Below are positions 40,532 to 50,301 of a stretch of DNA of 64,000 nucleotides, in pieces. This stretch comes from Burkholderia sp. Bp8963 (lineage in GTDB: Bacteria > Pseudomonadota > Gammaproteobacteria > Burkholderiales > Burkholderiaceae). Numbering within the stretch: position 1 is the stretch's first letter; the number at the start of each line of letters is the position of its first letter. The stretch lies in contig NZ_QTQP01000007.1 of NCBI RefSeq assembly GCF_003854275.1, positions 124,001 to 188,000 of the forward strand, read 5' to 3'. Below the pieces are notes generated by a model. That model had not been told where the DNA came from and ran no database searches. It saw nothing but the letters and a program-made list of their open reading frames with translations. The translations under genes were made by a program, and so were the position numbers.

Positions 40532-41059
40532 TTACCGCCAGGCCAGCGCGACCCAGTACGTCTTCAGCACGACGAGGTACGTGACGAGGAGCGGCACCCA
40601 GTGCACGCCGGGGTAGCCAAACGCCACCGCGGCAAACAACCCGATCGTCATGCCGAGCTTGAGGGCTTCGCCCGCCACCCAGCTCATCACGGTGGCCGAG
40701 CCACCCGCCTTCAGTCGTGCCACGAACAACGCACTTGGCACCCAGCCGATCGCTCCGCCCAGAAACGCTGACAGCGCAGCGGCGCCCGGCGACTTGGAAA
40801 ACAGCCACCACGCCAGCGTTGCTACCAGGGACAAGGCCACTTGCGTGATCACCACCTTGTAGGGCGTGATGCGCGAGGGCCGACCCACGTTCGGGCCGAA
40901 CAGCTTCTCAGCCTCTGCCCGCGTGAGCGGAACGATATTGTCTTCCTGCTGCTCGGCGTCCCAATCGTCGCCGGATGATTCGCGCCGCTCGCCGGCCGCT
41001 GAAGCGGTGCGTTGCGCGCGGTGATCATCGTGCCTTTCGTTCGGCGCCTGACCCGCCAT
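40532..41059 (-). CDS. atpI: ATP synthase assembly/accessory protein I
   Basis: A 175-residue, poorly conserved accessory protein. A charged N-terminal ~75 residues is followed by four hydrophobic segments (YKVVITQVALSLVATLAWWL, AALSAFLGGAIGWVPSALFVA, LKLGMTIGLFAAVAFGY, VHWVPLLVTYLVVLKTYWVAL). Position at the head of atpIBEFHAGDC and the fold type identify it. It probably helps build the c-ring. The start ATG is preceded by GGAAG. Confidence 0.9.
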   Translation of the reverse strand: MAGQAPNERHDDHRAQRTASAAGERRESSGDDWDAEQQEDNIVPLTRAEAEKLFGPNVGRPSRITPYKVVITQVALSLVATLAWWLFSKSPGAAALSAFLGGAIGWVPSALFVARLKAGGSATVMSWVAGEALKLGMTIGLFAAVAFGYPGVHWVPLLVTYLVVLKTYWVALAWR

Positions 41060-41744
41060 CGCAGTCTTCCGCAAAATCCTGAATCCGGCCCCAAGCTTTC
41101 CGAAAGCTTTCAGGGGCGCCTAGCTAACAAATCCGGGCGATTGTAAGCGATAGTTGCAGGTGATTCAAGGCTTTAGACGCGACAAAAACCTGCGTAAAAC
41201 GTCGCCTCATGATGTGAAAAACGCGCGATTCGACGATGTACGATGACAGTTGTAAGGTCAGTTTCTTGCACGGGTATTTCGTGCGCGAAAAAAATCGGTT
41301 TCGTGTCGGGGCTGCGCTGGCGGATGGGGGGAATGGAGGGCGCTTCGCTACGATCACTCGCCGTGGATTTCTAGCACGCGTCACCCCGGGTCGACCACAG
41401 CCCCCTCCCCTTCGCTGTGAATTCTTGTCCACCGATATGTCGCTGTGCGCACAGCACCACAGGTGCGACGCTGTGCACAGATCACTCTTCAGCGCACCGC
41501 CTTGAATGCGCCACTCTTGGCGCGTCACTCGCGGATGCACCACCTGTGGATAGATCACCAACGGACGCGTCGCCCGGGGATGCATCGCTCGCGAACACGC
41601 CAGCCCCACACGTATCGCCTGTGGATGGGCAGCGTGTCGCTACATCGCCAGACGCGCATCGTTCCACAGACGAGCCACTGTGGACGCGCCATTGAAATGG
41701 TGCGACGAACCCCACCTGTATCGCAGGACACTGCGCAGCAGCAG
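41060..41744. other. Noncoding region between the atp and par operons, with DnaA-box-like motifs
   Basis: 685 bp with no convincing gene. The atp-side half (41115-41290) is AT-rich and should hold the atp promoter. The other half (41420-41690) has a cluster of degenerate DnaA-box-like 9-mers: TTGTCCACC 41425-41433, TGTGGATAG 41545-41553, TGTGGATGG 41620-41628 and TGTGGACGC 41679-41687. It also holds the palindromes GCTGTGCGCACAGC (41442-41455) and CTGTGCACAG (41471-41480). Many bacteria keep oriC close to the atp and gid genes. Confidence 0.45.
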
Positions 41745-42875
41745 TCAACCGTGTACGAGCAGCCACGCTCCGAGTATCGCGCTCGCAATCGCGAACGGAA
41801 TCGACACGAGATGAAACGGCAGCCACATGCGCGGCTCCTTCGCGAGCCGCATCGCGATCAGGTTCGCGAGCGAACCGATCGCCATGCCGAAGCCGCCGAC
41901 CGACACGCCGAACGCAAGCGCGCGCCAGTCTTGCGTGAATTCCGACAAGAGAATCGCGGCCGGCACGTTGCTGATGCCTTGCGACAACGCGGCGCCTGCC
42001 GCGAACACGCGCAGCGGCGAATCGAGGCGCGCCTGTGCGATCGCGTCGTGCACCACCGGCAACGCGGCCGCGCTGCGCAGCACGACGAACATCAGCACGA
42101 ATATCAGCAGCAGCAGCCAGTCGATTTTCAACACGGCATCGCGCCGCACCGCGAACAGCACGACGGCAACCGCAATCAGGCCGGGCAGCGCATGGTGTGC
42201 GTCGGCGAGCCACACGAACCCTGCAAACAGTACGGCCGCGACGAGCGCGTGCATGCGCTGCATGGGCAACGCGACGACATCGCCGGACAGGTCGAGCGGT
42301 TTCGCGCGAAACGCGCAGGCAGTCAACGCGAGCAGCAGCGCCATCAGCGCAACCGCGAGCGGGCCGAGCGTCAGCACGAAGCGGCCGAACGACACGCCGC
42401 TCAACTGCCACAGAAACAGATTCTGCGGATTGCCGAGCGGCGTCGCGACGGACCCCGCGTTGACGGCCAGCGCAACGACGATCACGAGCCGCCGGAACGG
42501 CAGCGGCGCCAGTGCGCGCAGCGAGACCATCAGCGGCACGACGACGAACAGCGCGACGTCATTGGTGAGCCACATCGCGAGCGCGGCGGCGAACACGACG
42601 AGCAGCATCGCAAGCGCACGCTCCGAATGCACGTGGTGCACAATGCGGTGCGCGAGCCACATCAGGCACCCGGAAAGCTCGAGCGCCTTCGTCAGCATCA
42701 GCAGGCCGGCAAGCGTCGCGACCGTCTGCCAGTCGACAAGATTCGCCAGCACTGCGAACGGTTGCGGACGCAACCATTGCAGCAGGATGAGACCGACGGC
42801 CAGCACGGACAGCACAGGTTCCTGCGCGAGCCAGCCGAACCACCGGCGCAATGCCGGTACGTTCGCATTATCCAT
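41745..42875 (-). CDS. ArsB/NhaD (ion transporter superfamily) permease
   Basis: A 376-residue membrane protein with about ten hydrophobic segments. Motifs typical of the ArsB/CitT/NhaD ion-transporter superfamily are MWLTNDVALFVVVPL, AGSVATPLGNPQNLFLW and the second-half repeat GISNVPAAILLSEFTQDW. The substrate (arsenite, citrate-like acid or Na+/H+) is undecided. It starts only 13 bp after the parB stop, so it is probably the last gene of the mnmG-rsmG-parA-parB transcript. GAGG lies about 12 bases before the ATG. Confidence 0.85.
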   Translation of the reverse strand: MDNANVPALRRWFGWLAQEPVLSVLAVGLILLQWLRPQPFAVLANLVDWQTVATLAGLLMLTKALELSGCLMWLAHRIVHHVHSERALAMLLVVFAAALAMWLTNDVALFVVVPLMVSLRALAPLPFRRLVIVVALAVNAGSVATPLGNPQNLFLWQLSGVSFGRFVLTLGPLAVALMALLLALTACAFRAKPLDLSGDVVALPMQRMHALVAAVLFAGFVWLADAHHALPGLIAVAVVLFAVRRDAVLKIDWLLLLIFVLMFVVLRSAAALPVVHDAIAQARLDSPLRVFAAGAALSQGISNVPAAILLSEFTQDWRALAFGVSVGGFGMAIGSLANLIAMRLAKEPRMWLPFHLVSIPFAIASAILGAWLLVHG

Positions 42876-42888
42876 TGGCAACGCCTCG

Positions 42889-43782
42889 TTATTCTTCTGC
42901 CGTCACGTTCCCGCGCAAACGCGCGAGGATGCCCTCGAGCGAATCGAGGCTGCCGAAATCGATCATCACCTGCCCGCGTCCGCGGCGGCCGAGCTTGATC
43001 TTCACCGTCGACGCCAGCAGGTCGGACAGCTCTTCTTCGAGACGGCGCGTGTCGCGACCGCCATCGTCCTTCGCGCGCGCCTTGACCGCCGGCGCCTCCT
43101 TCGTCGTCTGCGTGACGAGCTTTTCGGTCTCGCGCACCGACATCCGCTTGTTGACGACCTGGTGCGCAAGCGTGATCTGCGTCGCCGCATCGACCGCGAG
43201 CAGCGCACGCGCATGACCCATGTCGAGATCGCCGGCGAGCAGCATCGTCTGCACCGGCGCCGCGAGATTCAGCAGGCGCAGCAGGTTCGATACCGCGCTG
43301 CGCGAACGGCCGACCGATTCGGCCGCCTGTTCGTGCGTGAAATGGAATTCGTCGATCAGGCGCTGGATGCCGTGCGCCTCTTCCAGCGGATTCAGATCTT
43401 CGCGCTGGATGTTCTCGATCAGCGCCATCGCGGCGGCGGCCAGGTCCGACACGTCCTTCACCAGCACCGGCACTTCGTCGAGACCGGCAAGGCGCGCAGC
43501 GCGGAAGCGCCGCTCGCCGGCGATGATCTCGTATTTGTCTGATGAAATGGGCCGTACCAGGATCGGCTGCATCACGCCCTGCGCGCGGATGCTTGCCGCC
43601 AGTTCCTGCAGGCTGCCCTCGTCCATCCGCGTCCGCGGCTGATACTTGCCGGCCTGCAGCTTCGCAAGCGCGAGCGTGTTCGGTGCGCCCTCGATCTTCA
43701 CCGCTTCGGTGATGTCGGCGCTGCCACCGAGCAGCGCTTCGAGGCCACGCCCCAACCCTTTCTTTTTTGGCACCGCGTTCAT
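42889..43782 (-). CDS. parB: Chromosome-partitioning protein ParB (parS-binding CTPase)
   Basis: A 297-residue ParB. The N terminus KKKGLGRGLEALLGG contacts ParA. Residues 45-140 are the CTP-binding ParB/Srx domain (QPRTRMDEGSLQELAASI, GERRFRAARLAG, ENIQREDLNPLEEA). The helix-turn-helix (THEQAAESVGRSRSAVSNLLRLLNL) reads parS, and the C terminus forms the dimer. The start was placed at MNAVPKKKG; the frame is open 13 codons further into the parA end. It lies 31 bp after parA. Candidate binding sites are the parS in mnmG and the palindrome array. Confidence 0.97.
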   Translation of the reverse strand: MNAVPKKKGLGRGLEALLGGSADITEAVKIEGAPNTLALAKLQAGKYQPRTRMDEGSLQELAASIRAQGVMQPILVRPISSDKYEIIAGERRFRAARLAGLDEVPVLVKDVSDLAAAAMALIENIQREDLNPLEEAHGIQRLIDEFHFTHEQAAESVGRSRSAVSNLLRLLNLAAPVQTMLLAGDLDMGHARALLAVDAATQITLAHQVVNKRMSVRETEKLVTQTTKEAPAVKARAKDDGGRDTRRLEEELSDLLASTVKIKLGRRGRGQVMIDFGSLDSLEGILARLRGNVTAEE

Positions 43783-43813
43783 GTCTTTCTTCCTCGCTTC
43801 GCTCGTGTCCGGA

Positions 43814-44590
43814 TCACGCATCGAATGCGCGCACGCGCTCGATCATCTCGGCGCCGAACTGGAGATAGGCTTGCGCACCACGCGAGCTGCGGTCGAACAC
43901 GACACCAGGCAGACCGTAGCTCGGCGCTTCGGCCAGCCGGACGTTACGCGGAATCACCACGTCGAACACCTTGTCGCCGAAGTGCGCCTTCAGTTGATCG
44001 GAGACCTGCTGCTGCAGCGTGATGCGCGGATCGAACATCACTCGCAGCAACCCGATGATCTTCAGGTCGCGGTTCATGTTCGCGTGCACCTGCTTGATCG
44101 TGTTGACGAGATCCGACAGGCCTTCCAGCGCGAAGTACTCGCACTGCATCGGAATCACGACGCCGTGCGCCGCACACAGGCCGTTCAGCGTCAGCAGCGA
44201 CAGCGTCGGCGGGCAGTCGATCAGTACGAAGTCGTAGTCGTCGGCGACGCGATCGAGCGCCGCCTTCAGCTGGCGCTCGCGGTTCTCGATGCCGATCAGC
44301 TCGATCTCGGCGCCGGACAGCTCACGGTTCGCCGGCAGCACGTCGTACGTCACCGATTCGGGCCGCACGCGCGCGTCCGCGACCGACACGCCGTCGACCA
44401 GCACCTCGTACACGGTCGATTCGACACCGGCCTTGTCGATCCCGCTGCCCATCGTCGCGTTGCCCTGCGGGTCGAGATCGATCAGCAGGACCCGTTGCTC
44501 CTGCGCTGCCAGGCTTGCGGCGAGATTGACCGTCGTCGTCGTCTTGCCGACGCCCCCCTTCTGGTTCGCAACGCAGAAGATCTTTGCCAT
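43814..44590 (-). CDS. parA: Chromosome-partitioning ATPase ParA
   Basis: A 258-residue ParA/Soj-type Walker ATPase. The deviant Walker A is NQKGGVGKTTTTVNLA with the signature Lys; LLIDLDPQGNAT is the switch region and LIDCPPTLSLLTLNGL is Walker B. It works with ParB-parS to move replicated origins apart. It is short, without the N-terminal HTH of plasmid ParA, which fits a chromosomal copy. The chosen ATG begins MAKIFCVANQ. Confidence 0.97.
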   Translation of the reverse strand: MAKIFCVANQKGGVGKTTTTVNLAASLAAQEQRVLLIDLDPQGNATMGSGIDKAGVESTVYEVLVDGVSVADARVRPESVTYDVLPANRELSGAEIELIGIENRERQLKAALDRVADDYDFVLIDCPPTLSLLTLNGLCAAHGVVIPMQCEYFALEGLSDLVNTIKQVHANMNRDLKIIGLLRVMFDPRITLQQQVSDQLKAHFGDKVFDVVIPRNVRLAEAPSYGLPGVVFDRSSRGAQAYLQFGAEMIERVRAFDA

Positions 44591-44644
44591 CGTTGATGTG
44601 TTCCTTCGTACCTTCAAACATTCGGCGCGCCACTTGGCGCGCCG

Positions 44645-45331
44645 TCAAATCGCTTCGTCGACAGTGACTTCGATCAGATGCCGTTCGGCATCGAGCATCG
44701 GCACCGCGAGCCGAATGGCCTGCTTCACGTGGCTGCCATCGGGCAAGCGTGCAATCTCGTCGTCAGGGTGCACGCCCTTCATCGCCCAGATCGCCCCGCC
44801 CGGCGCAACCAGATGTCGAGCAAGTTTAACGAAGTCGGAGAGGTCCGCGAAAGCGCGCGACACGATCACATCGAATTTTTCCTGCACGTCGACGCCCGGT
44901 TGCAGAGATTCCACGCGACCGGTGACGACCGACAGGTTCGCGAGCTTCAGCTCGGCCCGGGTCTGCGTCTGGAAAGCGGATTTCTTCTGGACGATGTCGT
45001 TCAGCGTGACCTGCCATTCCGGCCGAACGATCGCGAGCACGATGCCCGGCAGCCCACCGCCCGATCCGACATCGAGCACGCGCGCCGACGCCCGGTCACG
45101 CAGGTGGGGAACGATCGACAGCGAATCGAGGATGTGCTGAATCAGCATCTGCTGCGGATCGCGGATCGCGGTCAGGTTGTAGACCGCATTCCACTTCGCC
45201 AGCAGCGCGACATAGTCGAGCAACTGGTTACGCTGCGCATCCGTCAGCACGACGCCGAGCGCGTTTGCGCCGTCGGCGAGCATCCTCTCCAATACGTCCC
45301 GATTAACCGCCGGCGCGCGACGCGCCGTCAT
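44645..45331 (-). CDS. rsmG: 16S rRNA (guanine-527-N7)-methyltransferase
   Basis: RsmG/GidB (228 residues). The SAM-binding motif is [14 protein letters not shown]; family stretches are [26 protein letters not shown] and [16 protein letters not shown]. It methylates G527 of 16S rRNA; loss of it gives low-level streptomycin resistance in other bacteria. Its ATG overlaps the mnmG stop by 4 bases (ATGA). Confidence 0.97.
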   Translation of the reverse strand: MTARRAPAVNRDVLERMLADGANALGVVLTDAQRNQLLDYVALLAKWNAVYNLTAIRDPQQMLIQHILDSLSIVPHLRDRASARVLDVGSGGGLPGIVLAIVRPEWQVTLNDIVQKKSAFQTQTRAELKLANLSVVTGRVESLQPGVDVQEKFDVIVSRAFADLSDFVKLARHLVAPGGAIWAMKGVHPDDEIARLPDGSHVKQAIRLAVPMLDAERHLIEVTVDEAI

Positions 45332-47298
45332 TGTTGCGTCGGGACATTGCTGTCCCCCTGCTCCACGGCCGCTTCCGCGGCACCGTTGCGGCGGCCGAGG
45401 CCGCGACGCTTCAGATGCACCATCAGCAGCGAAATCGCCGCCGGCGTGACACCCGAAATGCGCGATGCCTGTCCGATCGTTTCCGGCCGGAACTGATTCA
45501 GCTTCTGGCTCACTTCGAATGACAGCCCACGCACTTCGCGATAGTCGATGCCTTCGGGCAGTCGCGTGTTCTCGTTCGCGTCGTTGCGCTCGATCTCGCT
45601 CGCCTGGCGCTCGATGTAGCCCTGATACTTGATGCCGATCTCGACCTGCTCCTTGATCTGCGCAAGCAGGACCGGATCGTCGACCAGCGGCTCCGCCGGA
45701 CCGCATTCGCCGCCCTTCAGGCCGCACACGCCGTCGTAGCTGACGCCCGGACGGCGCAGCAGCTCGGCGAGGCTATATTCGTGATCGATCGCCTTGCCGA
45801 GCAGTGCCACCGCTTCGTCGGCCGGCAGCGTTTTCGGCGTGACCCACGTCGACTTCAGGCGCTCGGTTTCACGTGAAACAGCGTCGCGTTTCCGGCAGAA
45901 CGCGTCCCAACGCACGTCGTCCACGAGGCCCAGCTCGCGGCCGATTTCGGTCAGGCGCATGTCCGCGTTGTCTTCACGCAAGCTCAACCGATACTCGGCG
46001 CGGCTCGTGAACATCCGGTACGGCTCGGCGACACCGCGCGTCACCAGATCGTCGACCAGCACGCCGATATAAGCCTGGTCGCGACGCGGGCACCACGCTT
46101 CCTTTTCCTGCACGTACAGGCCTGCGTTGACGCCAGCCAGCAAGCCCTGCGCGGCCGCCTCTTCGTAACCGGTCGTCCCGTTGATCTGGCCCGCAAAAAA
46201 CAGACCATTGATCGCCTTGGTTTCCAGCGACGCCTTCAATGCACGCGGATCGAAGTAGTCGTACTCGATCGCATAGCCCGGACGCAGGATGTGCGCCTGT
46301 TCGAGGCCGCGCATCGAATGCACGAGCTCGAGTTGCACGTCGAACGGCAGGCTCGTCGAGATCCCGTTCGGATAGAACTCGTTGGTCGTCAGCCCTTCCG
46401 GTTCGAGGAAGATCTGGTGCGATTCCTTGGACGCGAACCGGTGAATCTTGTCCTCGATCGACGGACAGTAGCGCGGCCCGACGCCTTCGATCACGCCTGT
46501 ATACATCGGCGAGCGATCGAGGCCGCCTCGGATGATGTCGTGTGTGCGCTCGTTCGTGTGCGTGATCCAGCACGGCATCTGCTGAGGATGCTGCTCCGCG
46601 CGACCCAGGAACGAGAACACGGGGATCGGATCGAGATCGCCCGGCTGCTCTTCCAGCTTCGAGAAGTCGATCGAGCGGCCGTCGATACGCGGCGGCGTCC
46701 CGGTCTTCAGCCGCCCTTGGGGCAGCTTCAGCTCCTTCAGGCGGGAGGACAACGTCACGGCGGCCGGATCCCCTGCCCGGCCGCCTGTGTAGTTGTTCAG
46801 GCCGACGTGGATCTTGCCGTCGAGGAACGTGCCGGCCGTCAGCACCACGGCGCGCGCACGGAAACGGATGCCGATCTGGGTGACGGCGCCCACCACGCGA
46901 TCGCCTTCGACCATCAGGTCGTCCACCGCTTGCTGGAACAGCCACAGATTGGGCTGGTTCTCGAGGCGGTGGCGGATCGCTGCCTTGTACAGGATGCGGT
47001 CGGCCTGTGCGCGCGTCGCACGAACAGCCGGCCCCTTCGACGAATTGAGGATCCGGAACTGAATACCGCCCTCGTCCGTCGCAGCGGCCATCGCGCCGCC
47101 CAACGCATCGACTTCCTTGACCAGATGGCCCTTGCCAATGCCGCCGATCGACGGATTGCAGCTCATCTGCCCGAGGGTTTCGATGTTGTGCGTCAGCAAT
47201 AGCGTCTTCACGCCCATGCGGGCGGACGCCAGCGCGGCTTCCGTGCCGGCATGACCGCCGCCGACGACGATTACGTCAAATTCTGTGGGATAAAGCAT
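45328..47298 (-). CDS. mnmG: tRNA uridine-34 carboxymethylaminomethyl modification enzyme MnmG
   Basis: MnmG/GidA (656 residues) works with MnmE to modify U34 of tRNAs. Residues 10-30 bind FAD ([19 protein letters not shown]). [22 protein letters not shown] follows, then the second signature [20 protein letters not shown] with FAD/NADH contacts near residue 370. Length is normal. GGAG lies before the ATG. It heads mnmG-rsmG-parA-parB. A canonical parS core lies inside the gene at 45866-45879, and the repeat array lies upstream of it. Confidence 0.98.
   Translation of the reverse strand: MLYPTEFDVIVVGGGHAGTEAALASARMGVKTLLLTHNIETLGQMSCNPSIGGIGKGHLVKEVDALGGAMAAATDEGGIQFRILNSSKGPAVRATRAQADRILYKAAIRHRLENQPNLWLFQQAVDDLMVEGDRVVGAVTQIGIRFRARAVVLTAGTFLDGKIHVGLNNYTGGRAGDPAAVTLSSRLKELKLPQGRLKTGTPPRIDGRSIDFSKLEEQPGDLDPIPVFSFLGRAEQHPQQMPCWITHTNERTHDIIRGGLDRSPMYTGVIEGVGPRYCPSIEDKIHRFASKESHQIFLEPEGLTTNEFYPNGISTSLPFDVQLELVHSMRGLEQAHILRPGYAIEYDYFDPRALKASLETKAINGLFFAGQINGTTGYEEAAAQGLLAGVNAGLYVQEKEAWCPRRDQAYIGVLVDDLVTRGVAEPYRMFTSRAEYRLSLREDNADMRLTEIGRELGLVDDVRWDAFCRKRDAVSRETERLKSTWVTPKTLPADEAVALLGKAIDHEYSLAELLRRPGVSYDGVCGLKGGECGPAEPLVDDPVLLAQIKEQVEIGIKYQGYIERQASEIERNDANENTRLPEGIDYREVRGLSFEVSQKLNQFRPETIGQASRISGVTPAAISLLMVHLKRRGLGRRNGAAEAAVEQGDSNVPTQQ
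45866..45879. promoter_or_regulatory. parS: parS centromere site inside mnmG
   Basis: GTTTCACGTGAAAC, the perfect 14-nt core of the bacterial chromosomal parS. The extended 16-mer reads GGTTTCACGTGAAACA, one base off the common consensus. It lies in the coding sequence about 2.1 kb from the parB start. Confidence 0.92.
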
Positions 47299-47701
47299 GG
47301 CGGACTCCGTGCCGGACAGCGCACAGACCTTTCTGAGAAATGTATGGGCCGAATTATAGCGGGTTCGCTTTTCGCCTGAAGACCGTCCGAATGGTAGGGT
47401 CCGTTCATTTCGCCCGTTTTCGTCGGCCGATTGGTGAATCTGTGCCGCTCAATCGGCTGCGGTGGCGAGTCCGTGGGTGTCGGAACACCTTTTGCCCCGT
47501 GCAAGGGCGCGCCCGGGAACAGATCGGTGGAACAGAGAGGACTTATCGGCCCTGGATCAAGACGAAGCATCGGCACGGTGATGTGCGCTCCGTCTTGGCA
47601 CCCTCTCACAGGGTTTCCAGCTGTTCGTCCGGTACTTATCCCCAAGCCGGCATCATCGGGACACCAGCGCCGGAATCGTCACATCCCGAACAAAAGCGGT
47701 G

Positions 47702-47717
47702 TATTCCATGTGAAACT
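47702..47717. promoter_or_regulatory. parS-like palindrome, array unit 1 (degenerate)
   Basis: TATTCCATGTGAAACT: the right half is intact, the left half has decayed. DnaA-like TTATCCCCA lies at 47636-47644. Confidence 0.6.
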
Positions 47718-47756
47718 GCCACCCGCTTGCCGCCGCGCACCTCGCTTAAGCCTTCG

Positions 47757-47870
47757 TTTAAGCCGCCTTCCACGCCATCCCAAGGTCGATCTCATACTTG
47801 CGGATTCTGTACCGGCCTGGCCGCCGACCCTTCCGGCACAAACTTGCCAGACTCCAGCATGTCGTCGTGA
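47757..47870 (-). pseudogene. livF 3'-end relic, array unit 1
   Basis: The block aligns by eye to the last ~110 bp of livF (50356-50470). A TAA stands at the stop position, and on the coding strand the end reads DLGMAWKAA-stop against [13 protein letters not shown] in livF. Six similar relics lie at about 48129-48229, 48488-48599, 48858-48970, 49228-49340, 49598-49711 and 49973-50090. Confidence 0.7.
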
Positions 47871-48082
47871 ACACCTTTGGCCTACGCAAGGGCCCGCCCG
47901 GAACAGGTCGGTGGAACACGGCGACTATCGGCTTCGGATCAAGACGAAGGCTCGGCACGGCACAGGGCGCGCCATCCTGGCCCCATCTCACAGGGTTTCC
48001 ATCTGTTCGTGCCGCACTTATCCCCTGCTGGAGTCGTCGGAACACTAGCGCCCGCATCGTCACGCCTTAAACAATAGTGGTG

Positions 48083-48098
48083 TGTTTCATGTGAAACA
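48083..48098. promoter_or_regulatory. parS-like palindrome, array unit 2
   Basis: TGTTTCATGTGAAACA, identical to the parS consensus except for one central base (CATGTG instead of CACGTG). TTATCCCCT lies at 48018-48026. Confidence 0.75.
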
Positions 48099-48439
48099 TG
48101 TCATCCGCTTGCCGTCGAACACCTTGCTCAATCCGACTTTCTCACCGCCCCAACGTCGATCTCACACTTCCGGGTCCGGTACCGGCCCTTCCGGCACAAA
48201 CTTGCCAGTCTCCAGCACGTTGTCGTGAACACCCTTTGTCCTACGCAAGGCCCCGCCCGAGTACAGGTCGGTGGAACACGGCGACTATCGGCTTCGGATC
48301 AAGACGACGGCACGGCACACTGTGCGCGCCATCCTGGCCCCATCTCACAGGGTTTCCATCTGTTCGTCCTGCACTTATCCCCTGTCGAAGCCGCTGGGAC
48401 AGCGGCGCCCGCGTCGTCATGCGCCAGACAAAAGTGGTG

Positions 48440-48455
48440 CGTTTCATGTGAAACA
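48440..48455. promoter_or_regulatory. parS-like palindrome, array unit 3
   Basis: CGTTTCATGTGAAACA, with the same central CATGTG variant. The TTATCC motif begins at 48375. Confidence 0.72.
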
Positions 48456-48812
48456 TGCCGCCCGCTTGCCGTCGAACACCTCACCCACGCCGATTCCCTC
48501 ACCACCCCAAGGTCGATCTCACACTTGCGGATTCTGTACCGGCTTGGCCGCCGCCCCTTCCGGCACAAACTTGCCAGGCTCCAGCACGTTGTCGTGAACA
48601 CCCTTTGCCCTGTGCAAGGGGTCCCGCCCGGGTACAGGTCAGTGGAACACGGCGGCCATCGGCTCTAGATCAAGACGACGGCTCGGCACGGCACTTTGCG
48701 CGCCGTCTCGGCCCCGGCTCACAGGGTTTCCATCTGTTCGTCCGGCACTTATCCCCCGCCGAAGCCATCGGGACACCGCCGCTCGCGCGTCATGCGCCAC
48801 ACAAAAGCCGTG

Positions 48813-48828
48813 TGTTTCATGTGAAACA
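48813..48828. promoter_or_regulatory. parS-like palindrome, array unit 4
   Basis: TGTTTCATGTGAAACA, identical to unit 2. The TTATCC motif begins at 48749. Confidence 0.75.
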
Positions 48829-49182
48829 TGGCATCAGGTTGCCGTCGAGCACCTCAATCGCCGACCACATCACTATCCCAAGGTCGATCCACACACTTGC
48901 GGGCTCTGTATCGGCTCGGTCGCCAGCTCTGCCGGCACAAACTTGCCAGCTTCCAACACGTAGCCGTGAACACCCTTTGCCCTGTGCAAGAACCCGCCCG
49001 GGAACAGGTCGGTGGAACGCGGCGGCTATCGGCTCTGGATCACGACGACGGCTCGGCACGGCACTTTGCGCGCCGACTCGACCCTATCTCACAGGGTTTC
49101 CAGCTGCTCATCCGACACTTATCCACACAACGAGTCATCGGGATACCGCCGCCCACATCGCCCGCCCCACACAAAAGCCGTG

Positions 49183-49198
49183 TGTTTCATATGAAACA
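49183..49198. promoter_or_regulatory. parS-like palindrome, array unit 5 (symmetric variant)
   Basis: TGTTTCATATGAAACA, a perfect 16-nt palindrome with centre CATATG. The matching DnaA-box motif in this unit, TTATCCACA at 49109-49117, is a perfect consensus box. Confidence 0.75.
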
Positions 49199-49552
49199 TG
49201 CCACTCGCTCGCCGTCGAGCACCTCACTCAGCCGACCACATCACCATCCCAAGGTCGATCTCACACTTGCGGGCTCTGTATCGGCTCGGCTGCCAGCTCT
49301 TCCGGCACAAACTTGCCAGCCTCGAGCACGTAGCCGTGAATACCCCTTGCCCTGTGTAAGAACCCGCCCGGGAACAGATCGGTGGAACACATCGACCATC
49401 AGCCCTGGATCACGACAAAGGCTCGCATGGCACTTTGCGCACCGTCTCGGCCCCAGTTCACAGGGTTTCCAGCTGTTCGTCCGGCACTTATCCCCTGCCG
49501 AAGGCATCGGGACACTGCCGCTCGCGTCGTCATGCGCCAGACAAAAGCCGTG

Positions 49553-49568
49553 TGTTTCATGTGAAACA
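49553..49568. promoter_or_regulatory. parS-like palindrome, array unit 6
   Basis: TGTTTCATGTGAAACA, as in units 2 and 4. The TTATCC motif begins at 49488. Confidence 0.75.
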
Positions 49569-49926
49569 TGCCACCCGCTTGCCGTCGAACACCTCGCTCA
49601 TGCCGCCTTCTTCACCATCCCGAGGTCGATCGCAATTACTTTCAGATTCTGTATCGGCTCGGCCGCCGGCCCTTCCAGCATGAACTTACCAGCCCCTAGC
49701 ACGTAGTCGCGAACACCTTTTGTCCTGTGCAAGGCCCCGCCCGGGAACAGGTCGGCGGAACATAGCGACTATCGGCTCCGGATCAAGACGAAGGATCGGC
49801 ACGGCGCTTTGCGCGCCTTCAGACCCCATCTCACGTGGTTTCCGCCTGCTCGCCCGGTACTTATCCCATCGTCCAGGTCATCGGGACACCGCCCCCCGCA
49901 TCGTCACACCCCAAACAAAAGCGGTG

Positions 49927-49942
49927 TGTTTCATGTGAAACA
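49927..49942. promoter_or_regulatory. parS-like palindrome, array unit 7
   Basis: TGTTTCATGTGAAACA. The TTATCC motif begins at 49861. Confidence 0.75.
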
Positions 49943-49972
49943 TGCCCCCGCTTGCCGCCAGGCTCCCTGCTT

Positions 49973-50090
49973 AAGCCGCCTCCCTCACCGCCCCAAGTTC
50001 GGATCTCAATCCCTTGCGGACTCTGTAGCGGCCCCCGCCGTCGCCCCTTCCGGCACAAACGTGCCAGCGTCCTGCACGTAGCCGCGAATA
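49973..50090 (-). pseudogene. livF 3'-end relic, array unit 7 (closest to livF)
   Basis: The minus-strand frame reads GYVQDAGTFVPEGATAGAAT where livF has [20 protein letters not shown], and a TAA stop aligns with the livF TGA. Nucleotides shared with livF include AAGCCG, TCTCAATC and TAGCCG in the same order and spacing. It cannot be expressed as a protein from here. Confidence 0.75.
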
Positions 50091-50301
50091 CCCTTTGCGC
50101 TGTGCAAGGACGCGCCCGGGTACAGGTCGGTGGAACACAGCGACTGTCGGCTCTGGATCAAGGCAAAGGCTCGGTACGGTGCTGTGCGCACAGTCTCACC
50201 CCCATCTCACAGGGTTTCCATCTGCTCGTCCGGCACTTATCCCCTCGCCGGAGTCATCAGAACACCGCCCTCCGCGTCCCCCACCCCAAACAAAAACGGC
50301 G

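Noticed and set aside
47281..47298. TTATCCCACA at the mnmG start codon as a DnaA box
   Set aside because: It has an extra base relative to TTATCCACA and is explained by the first codons of MnmG.
48455..49706. Two overlapping 292-codon plus-strand frames inside the repeat array, with recurring peptides such as KSRVFHVKH
   Set aside because: The recurrence only mirrors the DNA repeat. Unit length is not a multiple of three, the frame shifts from unit to unit, and the palindromes and livF relics explain the sequence better.
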